A stretch of 64,000 bases of DNA from Eutrigla gurnardus (Eukaryota; Chordata; Actinopteri; Perciformes; Triglidae). The notes under the pieces were generated by a model. It saw only the letters and a list, made by a program, of their open reading frames with translations. It searched no databases and was not told the origin of the DNA. Shown one piece after another: positions 50,461 to 64,000 of this stretch. Position 1 is the stretch's first letter, and each line of letters starts with the position of its first letter. The position numbers and the translations under genes are program-made. The stretch covers positions 26,032,056 through 26,096,055 of the forward strand of contig OY741275.1 of assembly GCA_963514095.1 (NCBI GenBank), read 5' to 3'.

Positions 50461-51112
50461 CTCTCTCTCTCCTCCTCCTCTCGCTCGCCCTCGTCGCTCA
50501 GTAAACCTCCCTCTCTCTCCACTTCAGCATCTCTCATCTCCTCCACTTCTTTTCCATTTCCCGGAGCCTCTTCTTCCCTTTGTGCTCTCTCTCCCGTCCG
50601 TCTCTCTCCGGTTCAACATTTGCTTTATTTCCTCTCCGCATGTTTAAACTGAGATCCGACTACCTGAAGAAGAATGGATGATGTTTCTACTCCTTCTTCT
50701 TTTTTCTGTGATTCTGAAGTATACTTCTGCAGTTATCGTTGTAATCATCTTCAGACCTTCAACAGACACATCCACTTCAACATGCATTAACGAATTGTGG
50801 TCAACAATAAAGCTTTCGAATGGTTTAAAGGAGTTTATAGATTTTTGTTTTGCCTCTTCATCAAACTACAGAATACTTTTTTTTCCGTGTGTCTTTCTCT
50901 GATGTCTTCACTCTTGATTTTTCTGCTGGATTTTATATGGGCAGTTCTTACCGGTCTGGATTTACAAGACAGGCAACTGTCCTGGGGGCGCCTTGGGTCC
51001 CTAAGGGGGCCTCAGACGTCCTCGGGTGTCAATTATGTTCTAGTTATTTCACAAATGTGTTTGGGAATGTATAAAACACTCTATGAACTGACATTATTGC
51101 AGATTTTTGCAC

Positions 51113-52020
51113 AAATGAAGCCTCCAGTTCGGCATTTTGGCCATTGCCAGCTGAATTTTTTGCAACCAGAGAAGGAAGTAACCATATTTGGACTGCAGAG
51201 GAGCGACAGGTGGATCTGAGGAACACAAGCAGGGCAGAGCAGCACCCTTACTGGATCTGGATCCATCTGGATTCTGGTGTGAAGCTGCTAATAAAGTTAG
51301 CTTCATAATTCAAGTTACAGCTAAGTGTTAAAGTCATCTTAGTAGCTAACTAGCATTGATAGCGTGTTAGCTACCTGTCAATCAGCAGGTAAGCCCCACC
51401 CCCTAAAGCATCCCCTGCTTTCTGGTCTGGTGGACTCTAAATGGACCATAATGTACTAAATGAACATCATGCTGGATTGAAGAAGACTTGAAACTAGAGA
51501 TTGAGACCATAAACTCATGTTTACAATGTTTACTGAGATAATACATCAAGAGAGAAGTAGGACCATTTTCTCATAGACTTCTATACAACCAGAGAGGAGT
51601 CGCCCCCTGGTGGCCAGCAGAGAGAAGTAGGACCATTTTCTCATAGACTTCTATACAACCAGAGAGGAGTCGCCCCCTGGTGGTCAGCAGAGAGAAGTAG
51701 GACCATTTTCTCATAGACTTCTATACAACAAGAGAGGAGTCGCCCCCTGGTGGCCAGCAGAGAGAAGTAGGACCATTTTCTCATAGACTTCTATACAACC
51801 AGAGAGGAGTCGCCCCCTGGTGGCCAGCAGAGAGAAGTAGGACCATTTTCTCATAGACTTCTATACAAGCAGAGAGGAGTCGCCCCCTGGTGGCCAGCAG
51901 AGAGAAGTAGGACCATTTTCTCATAGACTTCTATACAACCAGAGAGGAGTCGCCTCCTGGTGGCCAGCAGAGAGAATGACAGTTTAAGGCACTTCAGCTT
52001 GAGTTCACTTTTCAGAGCAT
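51113..52020 (+). mobile_element. Dispersed CTCF-like repeat, copy E (largest)
   Basis: Runs from GAAGCCTCCAGTTCGGCATT through ACCATATTTGGACTGCAGAG, GGATCTGGATCCATCTGGAT, AAAGTCATCTTAGTAGCTAA, CAATCAGCAGGTAAGCCCCA and CATCATGCTGGATTGAAGAA. Six 70-bp units and the right end TTTAAGGCACTTCAGC...TTTTCAGAGC follow. The TGACGTCA-containing left tip present in B is missing. Confidence 0.85.
51549..51977 (+). repeat. 70-bp tandem array, 6 cores
   Basis: Cores at about 51601, 51671, 51741, 51811, 51881 and 51951. The second has TGGTGGTCAG and the sixth CGCCTCCTGG; the rest keep the consensus. This is the longest array of the family here. Confidence 0.95.
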
Positions 52021-55000
52021 GGCTTGAACCCACAGAGCTGATGAGGATTTGGTGGTCAAAGGTCACTGCGACCTCACATAACTCATTTTTGGCCATATCT
52101 CAAGATTTTTGCCATTGCCGTTGTCGTCTTGTTGTTTTGCAACCAGAAATAACCCGGAGACAAAATGTGACAATTAACAACTTTTTTGAACTGAAAACAA
52201 ATTTAGAAAGGGTTAAAGTTGCTAATGTTAGCATGTATGTTAACACCCTAAACTGAGCTTGTCAACATGGTAAACATGATAATAATAATAATTATAATAT
52301 ATACACATTTTCGTTCAAATACTATGGTATGAGCACTCTTCATAACAGATCCGTTTGGAAAAGGCAAATTTTGCCTGCAGAAAAGCAAACACCTTTCCTG
52401 ACCGATTGCACTCCCCCCCGGCAAGTTCTCCTCCCTCCTCCCTCCCCTCCCTCCCCCATGTATGAACCCAGAGAGAATCTGGGTGAGGTGTCAGGCCGGG
52501 AGAAAAAAAAAAGAAGCCTCCCTGTCCACTCCAGACCCAGATGTTCCTTATTGATCCCCCTGTGGATTTGGCTGAATGTAACCGTGCTCCCTCCCTCCCT
52601 CCCCCTTTCTCTCCCTCTCTCTCTCTCTTACATGCTCACACAGTTGCATATGCTTTACACTTTATGTATGTGCATGTCCAGTGGAAGCTGGAAGTGCAGT
52701 TTCCCCTTCTGAAGTTTCTAATGCAACAACCAGCAGTTTGGGAGTAGCACCCCCTCCCTCCCTCATGTCCACGGTGCCGTCCTCGACAGCCCCCCTCGGC
52801 TGTTTCTGGTTAATAATGTAGCATGCCTCGCTGTCTGATGTTGCATTGGGTTGCTGTGGCACCACAGAAGAAGCTGTCTACCTTTCCGGTAGACGCGGCA
52901 ACTGGTTGCCAAGGAATTGGTTTCAGGGAGGAGGCGAGGGAGGAGGGGGAGGAGGGGGAGGAGGGAGTGTAAAGTAGAGGTCTGGCAGGAGACGAAAACG
53001 GCAAAGACAAAGAGAGTGAGAGGAAACAGACCGGGAGAAGAGGAGAGGAGAAGCCCAGCCTCCTTGTTAGCTCCCTGCTAAAAAAAACTGTTGCTCATCA
53101 CGCTCTGCCAGATTTCTTGTTCGTAATGATAAAACCCAGACGGAGCAGGTGGGATGTTTCCGAAGGCAGGTTTTTAACATAAGAGATATAAAAGACTCGA
53201 ATGCTGCTGCTGCTGCTGCTGCTGCTGGTGTTTGTCAAATATCCTCCGGTGTAACGTGGAGTTCATTGTGTGGACGGACGCTAACCTGGTGGAATCACAG
53301 CCTCAGGAATCCCCAGCCCCAAAAACAGATGTAAATTCTAGCTTCTTTATCTAAAATCTCATGTGTTTGCATAAAAGAGAAGAAGGATAGAGTTTGACGA
53401 CTCGTTGTGGGTGGAACATGTCATTCACCGGCTCCACGCTGTATATTTATGGCATTACAAGCATAGACATGGTTCCTGAATTGACGGATTGAGCTGCTTG
53501 TCAATGTTTCACTTAAAGGTCTTTACCACCAGGTTCGCACACACACACACACACACATTCAGCATATACAGATCCACCATAACTGCTTGATACGTATGGA
53601 AAAGCCGACTCCATGCCTCCGAGGCCTCAGCACGGTGTTTTTTTATATTTTTTTGCGGTGGTTAATCTGATTCTGCAGCGAGGGGGTAACACAAGCAGCG
53701 AGCTGTGTCAGAGATGTCTCTTTTTTAACCAGCGAGCTGCTCCTTTACATCAATGAGATTTGTCTTTATCTGCCTGCTTGCAGCTTGTGGCTCAGATTTC
53801 TGCCCTCTGTATACGGGCGCCGGGTCGTAGGAGGCGACGTGGGCGAAGGTGCGTGGCATCCGGCCTAATGCACAGCCTGGAGAGAGAAAAAAACACTAAC
53901 ACTTCGTATTCACTGTGACTCCTCGAACGCCGCCACAGTTGAGGCTCTCACATTTTCAGATTTTTTATTTATTTTAAAAAACGAATTTCAGTGAATGAGT
54001 CACAGGTTTGAAAAGATATTCCACGGGACATGGTCTTCCAATTTGGGTCGTGGCGTTGAGATGAAAAAGGAGTCAAATGAAAAGCGATCGCAAGGGCGTA
54101 TATAGCACAATAGGATGGTTTCGCTGGGTGTCTATGTTAATATTTAAAGGCTGTTTGTGAAAGTCTCACCATGAACGCCGTGCCCCCCCTCAGACCCCAG
54201 GACTGCCTTGTGTTTGACTCAGGATATTCCCCGCTGGACCACATTCCACTGTCGTTCCGTTATTCTGGACCGGGTCCTCGCCTCTTCCTGCCAAAGAAAC
54301 GCTCCCCATAAACACACATCCAAACCCCGAAGAAACCCTCCCTCTGCTGGGGGGGGGGGCTTCAAGAAAGGCTTCGTTTCCACATTCAAACACACACATT
54401 GTACACTTACTGTACACACACTATAAGAGACGGAATCCTCCATTATTATAACTCCACATTGGGCATGATATGCATAATTGCTACTGGGACACGTGTCATT
54501 CTGTCAAATGGAGCTCTACTATCAATTATCTTTTTTTGTAGCACAAGCTGAAGCTCGTTTTCAGGACTTTTGAGGACATTCGTGAGACTTTTCTATCACG
54601 AAGGGATGTCGAAATCTTTCCCCAATTCGTGTTATTGCCTCATGTTTCTTCCCGCCGAGCTCCCATTAACCATGAGGTAATGGGAGTAATGGGAGGCGGG
54701 CGGGACACTTGTTGCTCGGCCCCTATTAGACACTCGGCGTCTCGTCAGTGCAAACAGACGGATTATTTTCACTCCTTGTTAAGCTTGTTAACATTTATTT
54801 AACTGCACATCCTATAGCAGAGATCTTCAACAGGACGGTCCATAGAGTTACTTGATCCCAAACTTTATTTAAAATATACACATTAACATGAATACAACCT
54901 ATATTAAGCAAATATAAGTATTCCTGTTTATTCAATGTTATGAGGTGAAATTGTGATGTAGAAAAATAGAATTACAATATGAATCTGTCAATTATTATTT

Positions 55001-58000
55001 TAACAGCTTAGCATTGTATAAATACATCATAACAAAGTACTGTTGTACACTATAGGGTATGATTATTGACCTGGTTTATACGGTATGTAATAGGCGGTCC
55101 CTCCACTGTGTCACTATAGGCCTTGGGGTCCTGAAACACGTTGAAGACCTCTGATCTAATGTAATCATTGGTGAAACGTTCTAACGAGCAAACCTCTGTT
55201 TTTTTAAGCTACAGTCATTTTAACTCGTCAGTGTGTTCGACGAAAGCTCCTCAGGTGTTCCCGAGTGAACTCGGGAGCATCAATTATTCAGTTGGATCAC
55301 CCTGTCTCCGTCCTCCTTCCCTCGCTGTGGAGGGACCTGCACCGCCGCTCAGGCAGACAGACAGGGAGGATGAGGGCAGCCCTGTAGATCGCCAGACTGG
55401 AGCCTGGAAGAGGCCTGGAACAGGAGTGTTCATTAAAGTCGCCCCCAAGAGCATCGGCATAGGAGAGGATAACAAGACCCTAGGGTGGCTGGTGTGGGCC
55501 CTCACTCCTCAAAAACCATAAATGTATTCCCCTTCATCCAGACAAATCCACAGTCTACTGTGTCAGCAAAAACACACACACACACACTTCCACCTTTGTT
55601 GGAGTATAGACTCTTCACTTTTTTTTGTTTGACCTTATACTTTGCTCATAACTTGAAATATATAGGATGAGAAAATATTTTCCCAACCTGGGTCTTATTA
55701 TTTTAGTTTTTTTGGCCACCGGATCCGATACAGTAACATTTTTTACTCTGGAACTGTTTTACAAGGCCAAACTTTTGCACGCCAACCAAATATGAAATCA
55801 GACGCACCTTATTATCCAAAACACTTATCGCCAACGTTGTTGTTGGTGACCTCCGGTGGTTTTAGCTTCCTTACCACAGTGATGTAGGATCAGACCCACA
55901 AGCTTCGTATATTTGCTCCAGAGCCCCAAAAAATGGTATTCAGGACCGCAATACTGACCTCAGCCAGCTGCAGAGACTTCAGGACCTTACTGGTCCTATA
56001 AGCAAGGTACCGTTTATCTAGCCAGGCTAGCTGTTCACCTCTTTATGCTAAGCTACTATTTATCGTACTTTTCTTATCCAACTCTCAGCAAGAAAACAAC
56101 TTAGTCTATTCCCCCAAAATGCTGACTAGATATGATTTCATTATGTAAGTAAATGTCACTTTTCACTTAATTTTCTACTTTCAGTTAGTGTTGGATTTGG
56201 CGGTCTCTGTGGACAAAAGTGGTACTGTTCCCAAGCACCAAATGAAATTTAGAAAACTCATTTTAACTTCTGCAGCAGTCCTGGTTCTGGTTCTCCCGCG
56301 CCCCCCTTCCCTCCAGCGGTCCCGGCAATAAATAGAAATCGCCGATCATCTGCTGAAGGTCTTGTTTACTTATGTATGTCGGATGTGGTTAAATTGTTTT
56401 TTTAAGGAGGGGGGGGTACCCTGTTTACATATTACCGCCAATGGTGAATGCCTTACAATGCAGCGATTTGACTGAATGCACAAGACCTTTACCCGAACCA
56501 GAGAGACCGCTTCCAGACTGCGTGCGCGTCTGCATTTGATAGCGTGTGATAATACCAGTTACTTATAACTTTATTGGGGCTCGTTAACGTCGGCTTGGGT
56601 GTAAAACTCGCCTCAAACATCTCCCTTTGTAGACTTACTTATGAATTACTGGAGATTTACTTGATGAAGACCAGATGCTATTATGTGGTTGAATGGGGAG
56701 ATTAAAGACATTAATGTGTTATGAGACTTTATCATATAGACGAAGGGTGCGTTTCAGACATCGGAAAAGATCCTACTTCCTACTTGTGGAGTCGGAATTA
56801 CGAGAACATTCACGTGCTTTGTGGTCAGGATGAATTGAGGAAATTGCAGAAGTAAGGTTTGCTTTTACCTGCGTATTTTACGCTAGTGGATTCTATAATC
56901 CGTTTGTTATGGATTGAATGATAAATATCATCTATATCTATATTAAGTTATCATGTAGAAAGGTTCTGGTCAGCCCAACTCAGGAAATCTGGAGTTTCCC
57001 GACTCGTGATTACGATTTTAGGGGAGCGTTCATGTGCACTTTCCGAGTCGGCAACTCAAATTTACCATAATTCCAGTACGGCATGAAGGCAGCATTGGTT
57101 CCGATGTAAGGGTCATCAATTTGAAACTGAGACTGTTCAGAACTAGTTAAAGGTTCTTCTCCTGGTTCATCTTTCAAGGTCTAGTTTAAGATTACGACAG
57201 ATTCCGTGCATTCATGTTTATTTGGGATTCTTGTGGTTAAACTGAATGTAAAATGTTATCGGAAAAATCTTTGAATGGAGGCCGAAACACGGCAAGAAAA
57301 TTGTAAAAAAAAAGATACAACCCAGCAGCCAATGCACTCAATACACTCCAACGATGTTGAGTCTTTAATATTTGTTTTATCCAGCTGCTAGCTATCCAAT
57401 AACTCTCACCTCCATACGGAGCAGGGAACATTTAAAAGAGCCGTAACTAACCGTACGACTCCTCGGGGAGACGGCCGCCTGACGTATGTGTCTCTTGGGG
57501 GTCTCGGAGATCTAACTTTTTTCCAGGGGGGGGGGGGGCGGCTACCTTCCCTTGTTCCCCTTACCACGGCTTTTTTTCAGAAAAGACCCCCAAGCGATGC
57601 TGCACTGAGCCAGGCCCGAGCAGTAAGCTGAAATTAAAGCTGTTTCACTGCGGTTAGTTGAATAGTTGGACAGTGAGAGCATGGGGTGGCCCAGAGTCAA
57701 GGCTAAGGCTGTCTGGGCTAGTGAGTGGAAATCTCAAGAAAAAAAAGAAATGCTAAGGGTTTGTGGAGGACAGAGAGGGGGGGGGCATGCAAAATAAAGG
57801 ATTAGAGGAAACTCTCACAGTGACCTGAAGGTTTCTGTGGATTTTGTTGGTGAGGGAGGGAAAAGCAAGGAACGGGATGTGGGTGTACTCTAGTGCTGCA
57901 AATCTACTAAATGGACTGTCACCACTCGGCTGCCTGCTGGTAGAGCAGCATACTGGGAAGGAATGCGTTGCATAAGATGATAAGATATTGGCTCAACGGG

Positions 58001-58639
58001 ACATATATACAGCGTTAGTGGTCATCGTAATGGAAACAGGAGATATATTTTGCACAAAGAAAGAACATATCCCTTCAGTCAGGCTGCGACGCAAAGACAC
58101 ATCATCCAACACGGTTAATAATTGCTTCCAATTGTTGTATTTAATCGGAGTGCTGATCATGTGGTCGTCTGAGGGTTAGGTGGCTTGTGGCTGGACTTCA
58201 GCCACAGAGTTGGAAGTGTTTATTGAATTATATAACTGCCTGGCATAAATCTAGGCTAAGGAGCAAAGTGGGAGGGGGGGTTTGGATCTACACCCCCACC
58301 CCCATGACTCGCCGGGTTCGACCACAAGTCCGGCCCTCCACATTCTTCACCCTCTTGTTCACTGCGTTTTTGTGGGCATCTGTGTCGTTTTCTTTCCTTC
58401 AAAAACAGAAAATGAATCAAAACCACATAAAACATGTCAGCGGCACGTTTTTCCTTAACGGATGATTTCACCCTCCCCGCCCCCCCGGACCCTTCGTCCA
58501 GAGCACCCGCTGCAACGGGATCGTGCATGATTGTAATCACAACATTGCCCTTTTTTATTTTCTATTTTTAATGCACGTTGGCCGCCGTACAAGAGAAACA
58601 TTTCTGCTCATGTTTCCAGGCCACAGCGAGCTTGGAAGC

Positions 58640-58920
58640 TTACGTATAATGAGTGAATTCCTCAGCCAAGTTCCCTTTAAACATCTCAGAGGGGTTCATG
58701 CAACGTATGGATCTGGTCTTTTCAAAGAGGAACAGGAGCCGAGACATCTGTGTGACTAGCAAGGGACTGATCCTCTCCACCAGAACACTGGGACGAGGGA
58801 AACCGGAGATTATCTGGTCACATTGCATATCACGGCCATATATTCTCTGCACAATAGTACACGCACGGCTTCCCATTAAGTGCTCTGTGTCCAATTTTAT
58901 AATGCAATTTGAATGACGCA
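58640..58920. promoter_or_regulatory. Candidate conserved non-coding element
   Basis: About 280 bases without simple repeats, containing ACATCTCAGAGGGGTTCATG, GGAGATTATCTGGTCACATT and TTATAATGCAATTTGAATGA. It is the longest repeat-free, compositionally even stretch in this part of the window. Open frames on both strands are probably incidental. Confidence 0.25.
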
Positions 58921-59373
58921 GCCCAGTTAGCAAACTGTTAAACGTGCACACGTATACGTCGAGGTGGAACTCTCCCGTGGACAAGCATTCCTAATCGCAT
59001 CGAGAGGAAACCTATCTGCTGTGTGGAGCTTTTTTCCATTATCAACCATCCACCGGGTTCCTGTTGCGGCGGGGTCTCTGCACCCGGTTTAAGAGTCCCC
59101 CCACCACCACCACCACTATAACCCCGAGGGGGAAAAGGATGGTATAAATGGGGATGACGGGGGAGAGCAGGGCTTAACTACTTCGCTGCATTATGTTTTT
59201 TTTTTACACTTGCAATAATGCTGTAAAAGTAGAAGATTATTTCATCACCGCGTGCTTTTGTAATTTTGACTTTGCAGGGAGGATACAGTGCCTGAAACTA
59301 CGACAATCAATCTGCACCGTTTCTATCGATTCACTGAGATTTGTCAGTGGATGTGGTAGGTGGTTTCATTTTT

Positions 59374-59417
<44 letters not shown>

Positions 59418-59939
59418 CGTACATTGTGAAGTACACACGACAAGAGTCTGTGTTTGTACGTGCCAGAGTGCACAGCAATGGAGGGCTTGTGTTCTCACAT
59501 ATGTGACCTCCTGTGTCCTAGAATGTTGCCTCCACCCAACCACCACACCCCCCTGGTACACACACACACACACACACACACACACGTATTCCACCCTAGA
59601 CAGGCCAGGTTGCCAGAGCTACACAAACTCCCACCCATTAGCGGCAGGATTCCAGGATAACCATGGCAACCAGTCTCTCACCCCCGGGGAGACGAGCAGT
59701 AGAACTGAAAGGCTCCATTCAATTTCCACATCCCAGTACAGCACACACAAAAGGACACACATGCACACTTTTTTTTTTCGCACACCGACACACACACACA
59801 CACACACGCTCACACACAGACATGGACACGTCCAACACAACCCACTTGCTCTAACAGCCTCGCAGTCACTCCAGCCTTCCCCGCCTGCCTGCCTGCCTGC
59901 CTGCCTCCACCCGGGTGAGTGGGAAGCTTGTTAGAGAGA

Positions 59940-60060
59940 CCGCACACTACATCCTCTCACCCACGGCCCCGGACTGCAAATACTCAGAGCACCAGCGAAG
60001 CATTAATTACACCTCACTCATTGTGATTAGACACACTTTTTCAGAGGAAGTCGACAGACG
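59940..60060. promoter_or_regulatory. Candidate conserved non-coding element
   Basis: Contains GCAAATACTCAGAGC, GAAGCATTAATTACACCTCA and TTGTGATTAGACACAC, with a TAATTA homeodomain core. Preceded by a CCTG tetranucleotide run (59884-59906). Confidence 0.2.
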
Positions 60061-61827
60061 AGATTACCTCACTCTCTCTTTCTCTCTGCAGCCACGAAGC
60101 ATCTTATAACGACAAAAAACCTCCAGGCCGGGTCATGACTGCATCCGTGCATTCTTGTCTAACACCCAGCAGACACACGTGGAAGGTGAGAGTACTTTTG
60201 ACGCAGAACGAGAGAGAGCAAGGCAGAAGGGAGATGTTGGTACCCGATGAGAGAGAGAGTATTAATTCAGTCGGCTAATAAGGACGTAGTTATGAAACCC
60301 CGACATCCCCACTTGAGCGAGCGCAGCATGCTTTTCCCTCCCGGGTCTCAAACTGCCGAAATGTGCTCGCTGGGTTTAAACCGAAGAGGAGAGTAAAGGT
60401 TAATGACGCACAGTGGGAAATCAAGCTCTTAAGTATCACAGATAGCATCACGAGAAGAAACGGGATGAGGGAGGTAAAGCAGCGGGATGATGAGGAAGAT
60501 GAAGGAATGATTGACAAACCTGGGCATTGAGCCCACGCAGACCATTAGACGTGAGCCCGCCTCGAATCAATCTGGGAAATTATCTATTCAAGAAAATCTG
60601 GAGCGCTCGGCAGCACAGTGCTGCAGATATCCGGGGGGTGAAGATGTGCGAGGGTGTGTCGTTGAGATGGACGGACAGGTGGGAAGACATGAGCAAATAT
60701 TATTATAAAAATAATATGTGGTGTTGTTTGGGAAATAATGCAGGAGGGGGAGGGAGGGAGGGAGGAGTGAGGCTGGCACTAATGACGGGTTCGCCCAGGG
60801 CCACATAAGTACAGCTGTCTCCCCTCCCCAACTTCAGCTATGTCAGATCAGCATAATAAAACCCAGTGTGATAGTCGGCGCTCTGCAATAACAGCTGGGC
60901 GTCATGGTGGAGAGGGAAAAAAGTGAGCAAAAGACAGAGAGAGAGAGGAGAATTGTGAATCACCAAATCCTTCCGGGAGAGTTTCTTGCACACAAACAAC
61001 CCGGTGATGCTCAGGGAGACTCTGGTTGTAGAGAACCTCCTCGGCTCGGACGCATCGCGGCGCCTTTTCATCGAGTTTCCAGAGGTTGACGTCAGAAAGC
61101 GTCCAGAGCTCCACGCTGAGTCACACACATGCAGGCGTTGCCCACCTCGTCTTTGCTTTGGGTGCCCTTAGTGGCCTCGTGTGCGTAAACACACACACAC
61201 ACACACACACACACAATGCATGATGTCACTCCTCCTCCTCCGACCTCACACACCCAGAGCCCCCCCGTATCGCTGATATCACACGAGTCTTAGGGGGCTT
61301 AACCCTGAACACACACACAGATAAAGGCCGTCTCTTTTTACATGTTATTTGCACTTTTTATTGGACGGGGCCTTTTACATGTAGGAGGATATCTGCCTGT
61401 CTGACTCACTCCTCGGTCTGTCTGACCACCCCCTCCTTCCAGCCTGCAAGCACTCTTTGTGAGTCTCTTGCCTCCTCCTCCTCCTCCTCCTCCTCCTCCC
61501 TCTCGCCTGTGTTTTGTCTTAATCGCCGGTGAGGTGATGCGAGGCCCGAGCCGAGGAGCCATAATGTGATTAGAAGGAGTTCTGTCGTCGCCCGTGGGAC
61601 TGTGGTCACATTTTGTCAGGGATCTGGGGAAATGTCCCTCGATTAAGATCCTCACGGTGGTTGAGCCTCACCTCTCCCTCTGTTTTATTTAATTATTTAT
61701 CTTTTTGGCCTTGTTTTTTAAAAAGTGTCAGCATGTGTGTGTGAGCAGACCAGAGGGAATAAGAGGGTCTGGGCAGCACGTCTGTGGCGGTTTAAAGTGT
61801 GTGTGCACACATATAAATGTGTAATCC

Positions 61828-61830
<3 letters not shown>

Positions 61831-61917
<87 letters not shown>
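61831..61917. repeat. (TG)n tract, about 87 bp
   Basis: Uninterrupted GT/TG tract ending in GCGTCC. Confidence 0.95.
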
Positions 61918-61919
<2 letters not shown>

Positions 61920-62189
61920 CCAAGGATGCTGAGTGTATTTTTTAAGGCCTCCAGAGGCTACACAGATGAATGGAGCATCGGTGCCGAGGTGAGATACTGC
62001 CCAACATGTGCTGCAGCTGGACCCCGGGGAGGATTTTTTTTTTTTTTGCGTGTCTGCCAGACTGCTGTGAGGAGGAGGAAGAGGAGGTGATGGTGAGGAG
62101 AGGAAGAGTGGTTCTCGTCAGGAAAGAAAAGAGGGGTTTAGACATGACAGGTGTGTCATTAATCACAAGGCAGGTGTTGGTGGATGGAT

Positions 62190-62210
62190 GGGGGGGGGGG
62201 GGGGGGGGGG
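62190..62210. repeat. Poly-G run
   Basis: Twenty-one consecutive G. Similar G or C runs occur at 5261-5279, 28657-28670 and 25860-25877. Such runs are G-quadruplex-prone and error-prone in sequencing. Confidence 0.9.
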
Positions 62211-62358
62211 AGGACCGGACCAGTCGTGGGAATAGGAAGAGGTGTGTTTAGTCGTTTTCTTCTGTGCACTTCATTATTGTGGAATTCCTTCTACCTTCCC
62301 CAGGTCTGTGGTCTGGCCATTTTACCATGAGCCTCTCTGGCAGCCACATTCATGACAG

Positions 62359-62392
<34 letters not shown>

Positions 62393-63156
62393 TCGGCAGG
62401 AAGCAGGTCTGTCAGCGTGCTAACTAAAACATGTCAGGGTGGTGCTGCTGTGCGTCTCCGTGTGCCAGTGTGGATAGCTGATTTGGAGATCCAAGGCTGC
62501 CGCAGAGAAGACTATCGTCTCGTACAGCTTGAGAGGACGAAGAGACAAGGAAGGAGGCTTTGAGAGAGAAGGAGTATATCTGCAAAATCGGGGGGTGATG
62601 GAGGGCGAGAGGGGGGGGAATCAAGGCATAGCTAAACTATGAGACGCAGTGAAATGTGTCAGCGAGTGTGTTCCTGGCCTCTGGGGAGCCAACTCCTCTC
62701 TCTGGACTAGACTGAGCCCACCTGAGTCTCACACTCCCCCACCTCCCTACACCCCTCCAGCTGTTTCATTCTCCCCTCCAAACCCCATCACCCTTATCTC
62801 CATCCTTCAAAGTGTACAACTACAAGCCCTGATGCCGCTCAACGTTCACACCGTAATGTTTTCTTACAATTATTGATATGAATGGTCTGCACCCGTAAAA
62901 TAAAACAAGATATATCCACAGCCTGTAATGCTGACAAGCTTACAGACCAGTGTGTGTGTGTGTGTGTGTGTTTTTCTTCTACTGAAACGACTCCAGCGTT
63001 TAGACCGCACCACAAGTGGAGCGGTATGAATCTCCATATAAGGCAGGAGGACCATTTCTAACCTTCTCCCTCCTCCTCCTCCCTCTTCTACCCCTTCACT
63101 CCACCAACCAGCTCACTCTTCCCTTTCTGCTAAGATCCTGGTCCTGATGCCCTTAA

Positions 63157-63157
<1 letters not shown>

Positions 63158-63241
<84 letters not shown>
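63158..63241. repeat. (CA)n tract, about 84 bp
   Basis: Uninterrupted CA tract. Confidence 0.95.
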
Positions 63242-63244
<3 letters not shown>

Positions 63245-64000
63245 TATGTTATATAGGACAGCACACACTGATATTTGTCATTTACTGAAACACCTTGTCT
63301 GGCACATCTGCAGTGTCGTCTCCCATTCCATATTAAGCTCCATAATACAGAACATTTTTTACAGCTTCATTGTCCCACCGGGGAGGGTTGAGGAGAAGCA
63401 GAGTGGGAGGTAGAGATGGATGGAAAGACAGTGAAGACGGAGAGAGAGCGAGAGAGAGGGAGGGGGGGAAAACACAAACAGAGCCGATAAGACCTTCGGC
63501 AGAGGAAGTGTCGTTCTCAGCCAAATCCCCAGTGGACTCCCCCCAGTATCCCACTCTTTCCCCCTGCTGCAGGATGTGTCCTCGTGTGGGAATACGCAAG
63601 GAATGTGGCCCCCTTTTGTTTAGTTGTGCGATAGTTGGGCTCCTGGTTGGCGGTCATTTGTGTGTCTTTACTGTAACGGTGTGACAAGCTCCAGAGCTTG
63701 GCAGCGGCCGATCGGAGCGACGCTCAACAGACCTTTCTGGGCAAAGACCCTCGGAGGGGGAAAAACAAAACAATGCCTGGTCTTGTGGGCTGCTATCTTT
63801 CAAAAGCTCCTCCTTGGTGGATGGGGCTCCATACTGTGGTTCATATTCATAGACTTCAGATTAAACAAAAAGGGGACATCGGGGCCACACAACCTTTTTG
63901 TCAGATCCACCTCTAAATTTTCATCACCGTCACAAATTTAAGCTGTTTACCCAATCCTTTTCTTCTTTTTTTTTTTTTAGCTTTTTCACAACCATTTATT

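Noticed and set aside
55168..55521. Open frame of 117 codons on plus strand
   Set aside because: No recognisable domain, Pro/Ser-rich, no splice signals matching a gene; more likely non-coding DNA.
63960..64000. Plus-strand acceptor-like poly-T followed by AG at the window end
   Set aside because: Simple T-run with no coding sequence after it; chance is sufficient explanation.

Overview
This window reads as vertebrate, almost certainly teleost (spiny-rayed fish), nuclear DNA. It has spliced coding exons with GT/AG boundaries, about three dozen CA/TG microsatellite tracts, many short mobile elements, and no compact prokaryote-like gene layout. Nearly all long open frames are translated simple repeats (HTHT, VCVC, poly-S, poly-E) and are not genes.

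One gene is clear: klf12 (Kruppel-like factor 12, AP-2rep), on the minus strand. Five coding exons join in compatible phase, in transcript order 24073-23991, 17825-17294, 13678-13543, 7413-7256 and 6192-6011. They encode ML-MLDGMPAVRV..., the CtBP-binding PVDLS motif, an acidic linker (SDSDDDDLPNVTLDS) and three C2H2 fingers ending [12 protein letters not shown]. From the Met at 24056 the model gives about 357 residues. The extreme N-terminal exon known in mammals (MNIHMKRK...) was not found and is probably upstream of base 64000. A short exon known in human between the acidic linker and the fingers was also not found. The 3' UTR probably runs from 6010 to about 1830. Bases 1-465 look like the 3' end of a convergent plus-strand gene; mammalian synteny suggests klf5, which is not proven here.

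Region by region: 1-465, convergent 3' end; 466-1829, intergenic; 1830-6010, klf12 3' UTR with a MITE and a TG tract; 6011-24073, coding exons and introns; 24074-38046, 5' intron or upstream region; 38047-38335, the only CpG-island-like segment, ending at a perfect minus-strand GTAAGT donor (candidate promoter and 5' non-coding exon); 38336-64000, upstream non-coding DNA with candidate conserved elements and repeats.

The most notable non-genic signal is a dispersed repeat of about 0.5-0.9 kb, present eight times in both orientations, that carries 0-6 tandem 70-bp units. Each unit holds a near-consensus CTCF core (CCACCAGGGGGCG), for 19 cores in the window. Others are a hAT-like insertion with an 8-bp target duplication inside one of those arrays, a MITE with long inverted ends in the 3' UTR and introns, a 430-bp interstitial telomere-like tract, and complementary CA and GU tracts tightly flanking a frame-critical klf12 exon.
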